From assembly GCA_033549345.1 (NCBI GenBank), contig JAWSUT010000018.1, forward strand, positions 1 to 62,126: DNA of 62,126 nucleotides, read 5' to 3'. Below are positions 7,983 to 16,424 of this stretch, piece after piece. Each line of letters starts with the position of its first letter. Position 1 is the stretch's first letter. The stretch is from JAWSUT01 sp033549345 (lineage in GTDB: Bacteria > Bacillota > Dethiobacteria > Dethiobacterales > Dethiobacteraceae). The notes under the pieces are model-generated. The model saw only the letters and a program-made list of their open reading frames with translations, did not search any database and was not told where the DNA came from. The translations under genes were made by a program, and so were the position numbers.

Positions 7983-8736
7983 TGGCGATCACTTCCTTTG
8001 CCAATTGGATATACGTTTCCGCCCCTTTAGAGCGTTCATCGTAGTCAATAATGGGAAGTCCGTGGCTTGGCGCCTCACTGAGGCGCACATTCCTGGGAAT
8101 AACAGCCTGAAACACTTTGCCTCCAAAGTACTTATGAACTTCATCGGCAACCTGTGAAGCCAGATTTGTACGGGCGTCATACATGGTCAGTAAAACGCCT
8201 TCATAGCGCAGGGCACTGTTTAAATGTTTTTGTACCAACTTTACGGTATTGGTAAGTTGGCTTAATCCCTCCAGCGCGTAGTATTCGCACTGAATCGGCA
8301 CGAGAACCGAATCAGCAGCCGTCAGGGCATTGATGGTCAGCAGCCCGAGCGATGGAGGACAGTCGATGATTATGTAATCATATTTGTTTCTGACTTCTTC
8401 CAATACCCTGCGCAGCCGGACTTCACGAGACATGGTGGGAACCAATTCAATTTCAGCACCGGCCAACTGAATAGTAGCCGGCACCACATCAAGGCGCTTT
8501 GTGGGCGATTGCACAATGATTTTTTTTAGTGGAATTTCATTTATTAAAGCATCATAGATACATGCTTTAATTTTTCTTTTTTCCAGGCCAACCCCGCTGG
8601 TGGCGTTCCCCTGAGGATCAATGTCCAGAAGCAAAACGTTTTTTCCTGCCGCAGCCAGACAGGCACTCAGATTAACAGACGTCGTCGTTTTACCTACGCC
8701 GCCCTTCTGATTAGCCACCGCAATAACACGAGCCAT
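7960..8736 (-). CDS. parA: Chromosome partitioning ATPase ParA (Soj)
   Basis: A 258-residue deviant Walker ATPase. KGGVGKT at residues 11-17 binds ATP, LLLDIDPQGN at 35-44 is the Walker A' region and DYIIIDCPPSLG near 120-131 is Walker B. It dimerizes on DNA with ATP, moves ParB-origin complexes and in relatives controls DnaA. It overlaps parB by 23 bases, so the two are an operon. The ATG follows AACGGGGTG. Confidence 0.96.
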   Translation of the reverse strand: MARVIAVANQKGGVGKTTTSVNLSACLAAAGKNVLLLDIDPQGNATSGVGLEKRKIKACIYDALINEIPLKKIIVQSPTKRLDVVPATIQLAGAEIELVPTMSREVRLRRVLEEVRNKYDYIIIDCPPSLGLLTINALTAADSVLVPIQCEYYALEGLSQLTNTVKLVQKHLNSALRYEGVLLTMYDARTNLASQVADEVHKYFGGKVFQAVIPRNVRLSEAPSHGLPIIDYDERSKGAETYIQLAKEVIANEQEEAR

Positions 8737-8790
8737 GAATACACCCCGTTTCTGTGCAGTACACTAATTTATTCGCGCCCAAACGGCTGT

Positions 8791-8802
8791 ATCCTGCAGG
8801 AT
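8791..8802. promoter_or_regulatory. 12-bp palindrome upstream of parA
   Basis: ATCCTGCAGGAT is a perfect 12-bp palindrome 55 bases before the parA start, in the 157-base gap between noc and parA. It could be an operator for a regulator of the soj-spo0J operon. No binding protein is identified. Nothing else recognisable is in this gap. Confidence 0.35.
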
Positions 8803-8893
8803 GAAATTTTTTTGTTTATTGGTATCGCTTTATGTCCGAATCAGTCGGCAGCTTGCCTGCCCGCTTCACTTCATTGCCTGGGAAATAGCATTC

Positions 8894-9772
8894 TCAGGGC
8901 GTTAGGGCACAGCGCTGATCGTTCTTAGCTGTTTTCTCCTGTTTAGGCTTTTGTTTTGGCAGACGAATTGTAATTTCCAGATGATCGCCGCAATCTTCCT
9001 CTTTCATTTTTGGGCCGAGACCGCCTGCTTCCAGGATTGATACGGCCTGACGTATTGTGTTGAGAAATATGCGGATATCGCGGATAATGACCTTTTTCCT
9101 TTCCTTTTGGGCCGGACTTTCCGGATGAGCCATCAGTTCCGCTACCCGCTTTTCCGTCTGTTTAACGGTATAGTTGAGGTTACAGATTTCCTGCAGCACA
9201 CGAAGTTGCTTTGCCTCATCCTGCAGCTTTAACAGGGCCCTGGCATGACGCTCTGTGAGCTCCTGTGAAAGCAATTTTTCCTTCACAGGCTCAGGCAGTT
9301 TGAGGATGCGCAGCTTATTGGCTATCGTTGACTGCGACTTACCCAGCCGTTGGGCCAGGACTTCCTGTGTCAACTGAAATTCGCGCAAGAGCCGTTCATA
9401 CCCTTCGGCCTCTTCCAGGAATGTCAGATTCTCACGCTGCAGGTTTTCTATCAGGGCCATGGTGGCAACAGCACTGTCAGACAGATTTCTGACAATGGCA
9501 GGAATCACAGACCAGCCCAGCTCACGGCAGGCCATCATCCGCCGCTGGCCGGCTACAAGTTCCGTTCCCACAGCTGTCTTCCGCAAAACAACGGGCTGCA
9601 TCAAGCCATATGTCTTGATTGACTGAGCCAGTTCAGATATTTTATCCGGTTCTATATGTTTTCTCGGCTGATATGGGTTGGGTCGAATTATTTCGATGGG
9701 TACATGCTGAATTTCTCCCTGCTCAAACCCTTCCTCCTCAATATTAATAAGCCCTTTCCATTCTTCTGACAT
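8894..9772 (-). CDS. noc: Nucleoid occlusion protein Noc
   Basis: A 292-residue ParB-family CTP-switch protein. GQRRMM (75-80) and ENLQREN (109-115) form the CTP pocket, and the HTH is near 133-158 (LTQEVLAQRLGKSQSTIANKLRILKLP), closely following B. subtilis Noc. Noc binds NBS sites and blocks division over the nucleoid. Its position between rsmG and parA is the classical one. The N-terminus (MSEEWKGLINIEEE) is acidic and lacks the phenylalanine-rich membrane-targeting helix of B. subtilis Noc. The start ATG has GGGGGG upstream. Confidence 0.9.
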   Translation of the reverse strand: MSEEWKGLINIEEEGFEQGEIQHVPIEIIRPNPYQPRKHIEPDKISELAQSIKTYGLMQPVVLRKTAVGTELVAGQRRMMACRELGWSVIPAIVRNLSDSAVATMALIENLQRENLTFLEEAEGYERLLREFQLTQEVLAQRLGKSQSTIANKLRILKLPEPVKEKLLSQELTERHARALLKLQDEAKQLRVLQEICNLNYTVKQTEKRVAELMAHPESPAQKERKKVIIRDIRIFLNTIRQAVSILEAGGLGPKMKEEDCGDHLEITIRLPKQKPKQEKTAKNDQRCALTP

Positions 9773-9854
9773 GGTTTTCCCCCCAATTTAATAGTTGGTC
9801 ACCTTAGAATCTTTCGACATCTGGCAATGATATCCTGCTGAACCAATTTACAGA

Positions 9855-9890
9855 CAAAATAAAAATAAGACGACGGATGCCGTCTTAAAA
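9855..9890 (-). terminator. Terminator after rsmG
   Basis: AAGACGACGGATGCCGTCTT (9867-9886) folds with a 5-6 bp stem and is flanked by A/T runs. On the minus strand it follows the rsmG stop and is followed by TTATTTTTATTTT. It separates the rpmH-to-rsmG direction from noc, which then needs its own promoter in 9773-9850. Confidence 0.6.
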
Positions 9891-9898
9891 AAACGAAA

Positions 9899-10606
9899 TT
9901 ATAAGGGCCTTTTCCCGGGGATACCGGCTTTTCGGGGGTACTTTTGCGGTATGGGGCCGTTTTTTCGCACCACTAACAGCGTTCGTTCACCCATTTCTGC
10001 GGGTAGGCTGTAGGGGATGACAGTCACCACAGAACTGTTTAGCTCCTGCAGGGCATATGCTGCATCCCGGCTCTCCTCAATCCCTTCAGGCCCTTTATAA
10101 GCGACAAAGTGCCCCCCTGTCCGGACAAAGGGGAGGCAGAGTTCCACCAATACGTTCAGGCGGGCCACGGCACGGGAAACGACGAGCGGGAACTGCTCAC
10201 GGTATTCGTCCTTTCTGCCATAGTCCTCAGCGCGTCCGTGCAGGACGGTGACATCGGTAAGCTGCAGCATGTTTGCCGTTTCATTTAAAAATGTCACTCG
10301 TTTTTCAGAGGAATCCAGCAGAGTTAACGCTGTTTGCGGCGAGGCAATTTTAAGCGGAAGCCCGGGAAAGCCGGCGCCGCTGCCCACATCAAGCATGGCG
10401 CCCTCCGGCCGGCTGCTCCAGGCCAGCAGCTTAAGAGAATCGAGAAAATGCTTAACCAGTGCTTCCAGTGGGTTCGTAATCCGTGTCAGGTTGACGCGCT
10501 TGTTTTCCTCAACCAGCCGGGCGTAATAGGCAGCAAACGGTTCTGTCAGGCCGGGGGGAAGGGAAATTCCCATCTCCCGGGCATAAGGGTACAGCTTATC
10601 CCACAT
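9899..10606 (-). CDS. rsmG: 16S rRNA (guanine-N7) methyltransferase RsmG
   Basis: A 235-residue SAM-dependent methyltransferase that makes m7G527 in 16S rRNA. SAM-binding LDVGSGAGFPGLPLKI is near residues 71-86, RVNLTRI near 38-44 and RAVARLNVL near 142-150. I chose the ATG at 10606, preceded by GAGAGGGGGTG and overlapping the mnmG end by 11 bases; an in-frame upstream ATG would run far into mnmG. The mnmG-rsmG pair is the usual gidA-gidB arrangement. Confidence 0.93.
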   Translation of the reverse strand: MWDKLYPYAREMGISLPPGLTEPFAAYYARLVEENKRVNLTRITNPLEALVKHFLDSLKLLAWSSRPEGAMLDVGSGAGFPGLPLKIASPQTALTLLDSSEKRVTFLNETANMLQLTDVTVLHGRAEDYGRKDEYREQFPLVVSRAVARLNVLVELCLPFVRTGGHFVAYKGPEGIEESRDAAYALQELNSSVVTVIPYSLPAEMGERTLLVVRKNGPIPQKYPRKAGIPGKRPL

Positions 10607-12491
10607 GAGACGCACCCCCTCTCCGGCGGTGCTGTTCGAGATAGACCAAAAGCACAGCCACATCCGCCGGCGAAACGCCGGAAATACGGCTCGCCTGCCC
10701 GATGCTGCGGGGCTTGATCCTGGCCAGCTTTTCCGCGGCCTCTCTGGAAATTCCTTCCATTTCGCAGTATGGAGTGTCCTCCGGCAGTGATTTGTTCTCC
10801 ATTTTTTGATATTTTTCAATTTGCTGTTCCTGCTTTTCAATATAACCCTGATATTTTATCTGAATTTCCACCTGCCGGGCTGTTTCGGCAGGGAGCTGCT
10901 GTGCTTCCCCAAGCAGAACCAGAACATCTTCATAACGAATCTCAGGCCTTTTCAAAAGCTGCGCGGCCTGCACAGGCCCGCTCAGAGGCCGGCTGCCCAA
11001 CTGTACCAGATAATCGTTAACACGGCCGTCCGATGATATGGTTTTCCCGGTAAGCCGTTCTTTTTCACAAGCCACCAAGCGGTATTTTTCTGTAAACTCC
11101 CTGTAGCGGTCTGCTGAAACAAGGCCGGCCTGCCAACCGTAGGGAGTCAGCCGTAAGTCGGCATTATCCTGGCGCAGCAGCAACCTGTACTCCGCACGGG
11201 AGGTCATCATGCGATACGGTTCATTTGTCCCTTTTGTAACCAGATCATCGATCAGCACGCCGGTATAGCCCATCGAACGGTCAATCAACATCGGCTCTTT
11301 GCCCTGCACAAAGAGGGCGGCATTTATACCCGCCACAATGCCCTGAGCCGCTGCTTCTTCATAACCGGAAGACCCGTTAATCTGCCCCGCACTGTATAAC
11401 CCGGCAATCTCTTTGACTTCCAGAGTGGGCCGCAGCTGTATCGGATCAAGACAGTCGTATTCTATCGCATAGCCCGGCCGCATAATCCGGACATTTTCAA
11501 GCCCGGGAATGGTCCTGAGCATCGCCAGTTGGACATCTTCGGGCAGACTGGTGGACATTCCCTGCACATAATACTCAGCCGTGTTACGCCCCTCGGGCTC
11601 TAAAAATACCTGATGCGAAGGCCGCTCACTGAAGCGGACTACTTTGTCCTCAATTGAAGGACAGTAGCGGGGACCCACTCCTTTGATATCGCCTGAATAA
11701 AGAGGAGAGCGGTAAAGATTTTCCTGAATGACTCTGTGGGTTTCTTCTGTTGTGTGGGTCAGCCAGCAGGGAATCTGCTTTTCCTGCCACAAAGCGGGCT
11801 CAAATGAAAACGAAAGAGGCTGCGGGTCTCCCGGCTGCTCCGATGTCTTGGAGAAATCAATGGAATCCCGGTGAATACGGGGTGGTGTACCCGTCTTAAA
11901 CCGCAGCAGTTCCAGGCCGTTTTTTTTCAGATTCCCGGATAGCCTGGTGCTTGTCAGCTGCCCGTTTGGTCCCCCGGTATAATTTTGTGCTCCGATAATA
12001 ATGCGGCCGCGCAAATATGTGCCTGTGGTCAGCACCACTGCCTGGGCCCTGTAGAGTGCACCGGTTTGTGTAATAATGCCTCTGATTTTACCGCCTTTGA
12101 TTTGGAACCGTTCCACCATGGCCTGTTGCAAATGAAGGTTTGGGGTGGATTCCAATATCCGGCGCATTTCCCGTTGGTAGAGCCATTTATCCGCCTGGGC
12201 CCTCAGAGCATGTACCGCAGGCCCTTTTGCTGTGTTTAAGAGCCGTATCTGAATTTTTGTCTGATCGATTGTTTTTGCCATCTGGCCGCCCAGGGCATCC
12301 ACTTCCCGTACCAGATGGCCTTTCGCGGGACCGCCAATAGCCGGATTACACGGCATCAGAGCCACTGCATCAAGATTAATGGTAACAAGCAGAGTACTGC
12401 AGCCCATTCTGGCTGCAGCCAAAGCAGCCTCGCAGCCCGCATGGCCGGCACCGATGACAATCACATCATAATCTCCGCCAAGGTATGTCAC
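10596..12491 (-). CDS. mnmG: tRNA uridine-5-carboxymethylaminomethyl modification enzyme MnmG (GidA)
   Basis: A 631-residue FAD enzyme that works with MnmE to form (carboxymethyl)aminomethyl groups on U34 of tRNAs. The FAD fold GAGHAGCEAALAAARMG is at residues 15-31, PCNPAIGGPAKGHLVREVDALGG near 49-71 and SSGYEEAAAQGIVAGINAA near 371-390. The C-terminal helical domain binds MnmE. Length is normal. It starts 21 bases after the end of mnmE. Confidence 0.96.
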   Translation of the reverse strand: MTYLGGDYDVIVIGAGHAGCEAALAAARMGCSTLLVTINLDAVALMPCNPAIGGPAKGHLVREVDALGGQMAKTIDQTKIQIRLLNTAKGPAVHALRAQADKWLYQREMRRILESTPNLHLQQAMVERFQIKGGKIRGIITQTGALYRAQAVVLTTGTYLRGRIIIGAQNYTGGPNGQLTSTRLSGNLKKNGLELLRFKTGTPPRIHRDSIDFSKTSEQPGDPQPLSFSFEPALWQEKQIPCWLTHTTEETHRVIQENLYRSPLYSGDIKGVGPRYCPSIEDKVVRFSERPSHQVFLEPEGRNTAEYYVQGMSTSLPEDVQLAMLRTIPGLENVRIMRPGYAIEYDCLDPIQLRPTLEVKEIAGLYSAGQINGSSGYEEAAAQGIVAGINAALFVQGKEPMLIDRSMGYTGVLIDDLVTKGTNEPYRMMTSRAEYRLLLRQDNADLRLTPYGWQAGLVSADRYREFTEKYRLVACEKERLTGKTISSDGRVNDYLVQLGSRPLSGPVQAAQLLKRPEIRYEDVLVLLGEAQQLPAETARQVEIQIKYQGYIEKQEQQIEKYQKMENKSLPEDTPYCEMEGISREAAEKLARIKPRSIGQASRISGVSPADVAVLLVYLEQHRRRGGASHVG

Positions 12492-12511
12492 AGATCTTCA
12501 CTCCATTATCT

Positions 12512-13897
12512 TTACTTACCAATGCAAAATGTACTGAATATTTCTGCGGCCAGATCCGCTCCCACCGTCTCGCCGGTAATCTCCCCCAGTGCATCCAGTG
12601 CGGCATGGAGGTCAATGGCCAAAAGATCCAGGGCATACCCTGCATCAAGTGCCGCCAGCAGGTCAACAAGAGACTGGCGTGAGCGCCTGAGCGCATCCTT
12701 GTGACGGGCCGATGTGACCATTGCCGATTGCGGCGCCCGGACATCACCCTGAAAAACAAGGGAAATAATCAGCTTTTCCAGCTCCGCCAGGCCGCGGTTC
12801 TCCGTAACGGATACAGGCAGCACAGGGAGGGGGGAGACTTTTTTTTCTATCTTCTTTACCGTTTCGTCAATATCAGCTAACAGGTCCGTTTTATTGACTA
12901 TTACAATACTGGGCTTATCTTTGGCGTCCCGCAGGATATCCAGATCATCCCGGGACGGTTTTTGCGTAATGTCCATCATATACAAAATCAGGTCGGCTTC
13001 CCCGATGGCTGCCCGGGAACGTGCTACACCGATTTTTTCTACTTCGTCCATCGTTTCACGAATGCCGGCTGTGTCCACAATTGTCAGAGCCACACCGCCC
13101 AGATTGATGCTCTCTTCGAGAACATCCCGGGTGGTACCGGGAATGTCGGTGACAATGGCTCTTTGTTCGCGCAGCATTGCGTTTAAAAGAGAACTTTTAC
13201 CCACATTGGGCCTGCCGATAATTGCCGTCCGAATTCCTTCCCGCAGAATACGCCCCCGGTCTGCCGTCTCCAAAAGCTGTTCTGTGTCGTTTAGGCCCTT
13301 TTCTGCACCTTTGCGTACTTCATCGAGGGCAAATTCCTCCACATCCTGATGTTCCGGGAAGTCAATGGAAGCCTCCATATGGGCTAACACTGCAAGAAGG
13401 GTTCGCCTGATCTGCCGGATTTCCCCGGAAAGACGGCCTGTGAGCTGTGACATACTGACATGCATAGCTGCTTCGGAACGGGCCCGGATCATGCCGATTA
13501 CGGCTTCTGCCTGTGCCAGGTCAATCCGTCCGTTGAGAAACGCGCGCTGCGTGAATTCACCGGGTTCGGCCAGTCTGGCCCCCTGGGCCAGAATCAGTTC
13601 CAGAGTTTTGGCCAGAGGCATAATGCCCCCGTGGCAGTTAAATTCAGCCACATCTTCACGGGTATATGTATGCGGCGCCCTCATAAGCGACACAAGTGCT
13701 TCATCTACGGCATGCCCGTCGGCCGGATCCACAATTTTTCCGTAATAAAGCCTGTGGCTGGATATCCTCTCCATCGGCTGTGCAAATGAAAACAGAGTGG
13801 TAACAATTTGCTGCGTCAGAGGGCCGCTAACCCGGACAATGCCAATTCCGCCTTCGCCGGGAGGCGTTGAGATGGCGGCAATGGTATCATCAATCAT
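12512..13897 (-). CDS. mnmE: tRNA modification GTPase MnmE (TrmE)
   Basis: A 461-residue potassium-activated GTPase, partner of MnmG. The N-terminal formyl-tetrahydrofolate-binding domain (DDTIAAISTPPGEGGIGIVRVSG, residues 2-24) is followed by a helical domain. The G domain carries GRPNVGKSSLLN near 225, DTAG near 270 and NKTD near 335. The C-terminal FCIGK motif provides the catalytic cysteine. The ATG at 13897 has AGAGGTGA upstream at ideal spacing; an in-frame GTG three codons earlier overlaps that site and is less likely. Confidence 0.95.
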   Translation of the reverse strand: MIDDTIAAISTPPGEGGIGIVRVSGPLTQQIVTTLFSFAQPMERISSHRLYYGKIVDPADGHAVDEALVSLMRAPHTYTREDVAEFNCHGGIMPLAKTLELILAQGARLAEPGEFTQRAFLNGRIDLAQAEAVIGMIRARSEAAMHVSMSQLTGRLSGEIRQIRRTLLAVLAHMEASIDFPEHQDVEEFALDEVRKGAEKGLNDTEQLLETADRGRILREGIRTAIIGRPNVGKSSLLNAMLREQRAIVTDIPGTTRDVLEESINLGGVALTIVDTAGIRETMDEVEKIGVARSRAAIGEADLILYMMDITQKPSRDDLDILRDAKDKPSIVIVNKTDLLADIDETVKKIEKKVSPLPVLPVSVTENRGLAELEKLIISLVFQGDVRAPQSAMVTSARHKDALRRSRQSLVDLLAALDAGYALDLLAIDLHAALDALGEITGETVGADLAAEIFSTFCIGK

Positions 13898-13911
13898 CTT
13901 TGTCACCTCTT

Positions 13912-13946
13912 ATAAAAAACCGCCGCCCGAATGAGCCGCGGTTTTG
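13912..13946 (-). terminator. Terminator between jag and mnmE
   Basis: On the minus strand AAAACCGCGGC ... GCGGCGGTTTTTT forms a GC-rich stem with a run of T, in the 59-base gap after the jag stop. It may end the rpmH-jag transcript or act as an attenuator before mnmE. Confidence 0.55.
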
Positions 13947-13956
13947 ATTCTTCTAC

Positions 13957-14577
13957 TTATTTTGGTGCAATGACAACTTTACGATACGGTTCTTCTCCCT
14001 GGCTGTATGTGGAAACGGACGGCTCTTCCTGTAATGCTGTATGGATGATCCGTCTTTCCTGAGGCGACATCGGTTCCAAGATGACTTCCTTGCGATATCT
14101 GTTTGCTTTTTTCGCCAGGTTTATGGCCAGGATACGTAAGGTTTCTTCGCGTTTCTCCCTGTAATCTTCCACGTCCAGCACTACGCGGCCGTTCTGTCCG
14201 GGGAAGTGCCTGTGGAAAACAACGTTCAGCAGATATTGCAGTGAATTCAGTGTTTGTCCACGCTTTCCAATTAGCATACCCATTCTGTCGCCGGTCACAT
14301 TCATTTTAATTGTTTCGTCGTCTGAAATGACTTCCACATCACCGGGTAGCTCCATACGGTCCATAATACCCTGCAAAAATTCCAATAGGTATTTTTCAGG
14401 CGTAATAATCTCCGTTACACGAACTCTGGCTTGTTTTTGCCCAATGAGGCCAAACAAACCGCTGCTTGGTTGTTCCAATATTTCTACTGTCGCCTGCTCC
14501 GCAGGAATTCCCAGTTCATTAAGAGCAACCTTTGTCGCTTCCTCGACTGTCTTTCCACCTGCTTCGAGTACTCTCAT
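13957..14577 (-). CDS. jag: RNA-binding protein Jag/KhpB
   Basis: A 206-residue protein with the Jag N-terminal domain (residues 1-50, GGKTVEEATKVALNELG), a KH domain carrying GMLIGKRGQTLNSLQYL near 98-114 and a C-terminal R3H domain (SPQERRIIHTAL). Jag/KhpB binds RNA and influences division and envelope growth. Its ATG overlaps the yidC stop by one base (TAATG), the classical spoIIIJ-jag arrangement. Confidence 0.93.
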   Translation of the reverse strand: MRVLEAGGKTVEEATKVALNELGIPAEQATVEILEQPSSGLFGLIGQKQARVRVTEIITPEKYLLEFLQGIMDRMELPGDVEVISDDETIKMNVTGDRMGMLIGKRGQTLNSLQYLLNVVFHRHFPGQNGRVVLDVEDYREKREETLRILAINLAKKANRYRKEVILEPMSPQERRIIHTALQEEPSVSTYSQGEEPYRKVVIAPK

Positions 14578-15245
14578 TATTCAGTTACCGCTCCCTTCGC
14601 CGGCTTTTTATTTAACATCAGATGATGTGCGATGGAGAGAAGGTTATTAAAGACCCAGTACAGAACAAGTCCTGCAGGGAACTGAAGACTGAAGTAAAGA
14701 AGCATCAGGGGCATAAAAATCATCATCGTCTGCTGTGATTTATCTGTCATCATCAGCTTTTGCTGCAGCCAGGTTGTTACGCCGGAGAGAATGACCAAAA
14801 GATAATAGCCGGCACTTGAAATTGCAAAAGTCTGGCCTGCTTCCCGCAATGCAAAAACTGAGATGCGCATATCAATACCAAGCAGCATAAAGTTTGAGAC
14901 ATTGGCCGGAGGTTCACGCAGTACCTGAAACATGGCCCACAAAATGGGCATCTGGATCAACAGCGGCAGGCAGCCGGTAAGCGGGTTCACTTTGTTTGTT
15001 TTCCACAGTTCCATCGTTGCCGCGTTTAGTTTTTCTTTATCGTTTTTATATTTCTCCTGCAGTTTTTTAACTTCCGGCTGCAGGTCCTGCATTGCTTTTG
15101 CCGATGACAGCTGTTTGTTTGTCAGCGGCCATGTCAGCAGGCGAATCAGAATCGTAAGCAGGATAATTGAAATGCCGTAATTCCCGGTGAACCCGTCAAA
15201 AAACAAAAGAATCATATTTAAATATTCCCGAATGGCCGTAATCAT
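14577..15245 (-). CDS. yidC: Membrane protein insertase YidC/OxaA
   Basis: A 222-residue YidC-family insertase with about five membrane helices. The conserved arginine in the groove helix (LTILIRLLTWPLTNKQ, near residues 31-46), the cytoplasmic coiled hairpin (QPEVKKLQEKYKNDKEKLN) and CLPLLIQMPILWAMFQVL are visible. No lipobox is present at the N-terminus, so unlike SpoIIIJ it is not an evident lipoprotein. It belongs to the rpmH-rnpA-yidD-yidC-jag cluster. Confidence 0.93.
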   Translation of the reverse strand: MITAIREYLNMILLFFDGFTGNYGISIILLTILIRLLTWPLTNKQLSSAKAMQDLQPEVKKLQEKYKNDKEKLNAATMELWKTNKVNPLTGCLPLLIQMPILWAMFQVLREPPANVSNFMLLGIDMRISVFALREAGQTFAISSAGYYLLVILSGVTTWLQQKLMMTDKSQQTMMIFMPLMLLYFSLQFPAGLVLYWVFNNLLSIAHHLMLNKKPAKGAVTE

Positions 15246-15266
15246 CTGCTGGCCTCCTTTTTTCGA

Positions 15267-15476
15267 TCATTCCACCGGGTCATAGCCTCCCGGGTGGAAA
15301 GGATGGCATCGTGCCAGACGCCGAACGGTCATCCATAAACCCTTTGCGGGACCGTAGCGTTCCAACGCCTCCTGCGCATACTGTGAACATGTGGGATAAA
15401 ATCTGCAGCTCTGTCTTTTCAACGGAGAAATATATCTTCTGTAGAAACCGATGCAGGCCAAAAGCAGGGCCTTCAT
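15267..15476 (-). CDS. yidD: Membrane protein insertion efficiency factor YidD
   Basis: A 69-residue YidD protein: one amphipathic N-terminal helix (LLACIGFYRRYISPLKR), then CRFYPTCSQYAQEALERYG and the CHPFHPGGYDP ending with conserved cysteines. It assists YidC-dependent insertion at the inner face of the membrane. It lies between rnpA and yidC, as usual. Confidence 0.93.
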   Translation of the reverse strand: MKALLLACIGFYRRYISPLKRQSCRFYPTCSQYAQEALERYGPAKGLWMTVRRLARCHPFHPGGYDPVE

Positions 15477-15494
15477 AGCATCACCTTGTTTCCC

Positions 15495-15848
15495 TTATTT
15501 TCGGCCCGGATGAATTGTAAAGAGACCGCCCCTTTGTAAAACCTGTTTCATTTCGGCGGCGGCCTGCGCATAATCATAAGCTGCTGTTTGCGGCCTGGCA
15601 ATGAAAACCATGTCATAACTGCTGACCAAATCACCTGTATATCTGCGATATGCCTCTTTCAGCAACCTTCTCACACGGTTACGTACCACAGCATTGCCAA
15701 CCTTTTTGCTTACGATGAAACCGGCCCGGTTCACCTGAAAGTCATTGGGCATCCGATACAGCACAAGGCCGCGGGTTGCCACTGATTTTCCCTTTTCAAA
15801 CACGTCCCGGTATTCCCTGTTTTTTGTGATACGGCCGCTCTTTTTCAT
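15495..15848 (-). CDS. rnpA: Ribonuclease P protein component
   Basis: A 117-residue protein subunit of RNase P, which helps the catalytic RNA mature tRNA 5' ends. The RNR signature VRNRVRRLLKEAYR is near residues 55-68 and the N-terminal RITKNREYRDVFEKGK block is conserved. It starts 19 bases after rpmH. Confidence 0.94.
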   Translation of the reverse strand: MKKSGRITKNREYRDVFEKGKSVATRGLVLYRMPNDFQVNRAGFIVSKKVGNAVVRNRVRRLLKEAYRRYTGDLVSSYDMVFIARPQTAAYDYAQAAAEMKQVLQRGGLFTIHPGRK

Positions 15849-15867
15849 TTAGTCATATCCCTGCGGG

Positions 15868-16002
15868 CTAGGCACTTAATCTCTTTCTGCCTCTGGCCCG
15901 TCTTCTTTTAATGATCAGACGTCCCGCAGCCGTAGACATACGGCAGCGAAAGCCGTGAATACGCTTTCTCTTTCTTGCTTTTGGCTGATAAGTCCGTTTC
16001 AT
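15868..16002 (-). CDS. rpmH: 50S ribosomal protein L34
   Basis: A 44-residue, highly basic protein starting MKRTYQPKARKRKRIHGFRC and ending GRKRLSA, which matches L34. GGGAGGTG lies upstream of the ATG. It is the first gene leftward of the origin and has a consensus promoter (16056-16084). Confidence 0.96.
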   Translation of the reverse strand: MKRTYQPKARKRKRIHGFRCRMSTAAGRLIIKRRRARGRKRLSA

Positions 16003-16055
16003 ACTTCACACCTCCCAATCTTTCCCCTTCAGTTATCCTTACCCATATCAAACCG

Positions 16056-16084
16056 ATTATATCTTTTTCACTTTTTAATGTCAA
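16056..16084 (-). promoter_or_regulatory. Sigma-A promoter of the rpmH operon
   Basis: On the minus strand TTGACA (16084-16079), a 17-base spacer and TATAAT (16061-16056) give exact consensus elements, 54 bases before the rpmH start. Confidence 0.9.
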
Positions 16085-16239
16085 GCACTGCCATCATCGA
16101 AAAAAGCCTGCAATACCTTACTTTTATCAGGCCTATATGCAATCTCTATTGCAGTAATCGGTATATTTTGTTAAGATAGTATTGGCTTAATCCCGATATT
16201 TTTTTGGTAAATCTACATAAAAAAAGTTGTTTTATTTCT

Positions 16240-16424
16240 TGTACAAATTGTGGATAACTTCAGACTTTACACAGCAATCAGGCCGTTATCTGGCTGTTTT
16301 CTCATTTATCCACACTTTTTGTGGATAGTTAACGGGTTTTGTGGATAACCCTTTTCTCCCCGTATATCAATCTGTTCTCCCTGTGGAAAACAGATACCGG
16401 CAATTTGAATCAGGAGGTCACGAT
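16240..16424. other. oriC: oriC left part: DnaA-box cluster upstream of dnaA
   Basis: Perfect DnaA boxes (TTATCCACA or its complement) are at 16249-16257 (reverse), 16306-16314 (forward) and 16340-16348 (reverse). One-mismatch boxes lie at 16320-16328 and 16382-16390. The rest of 16085-16239 is AT-rich with no recognisable gene. This is the incA/incB-like half of a bipartite Firmicute origin. Confidence 0.88.

Noticed and set aside
13419..13432. ATTTCCCCGGAAAG inside mnmE, near the Noc consensus
   Set aside because: Two mismatches, coding sequence, and half-sites of this kind occur by chance; only 3837-3850 is exact.
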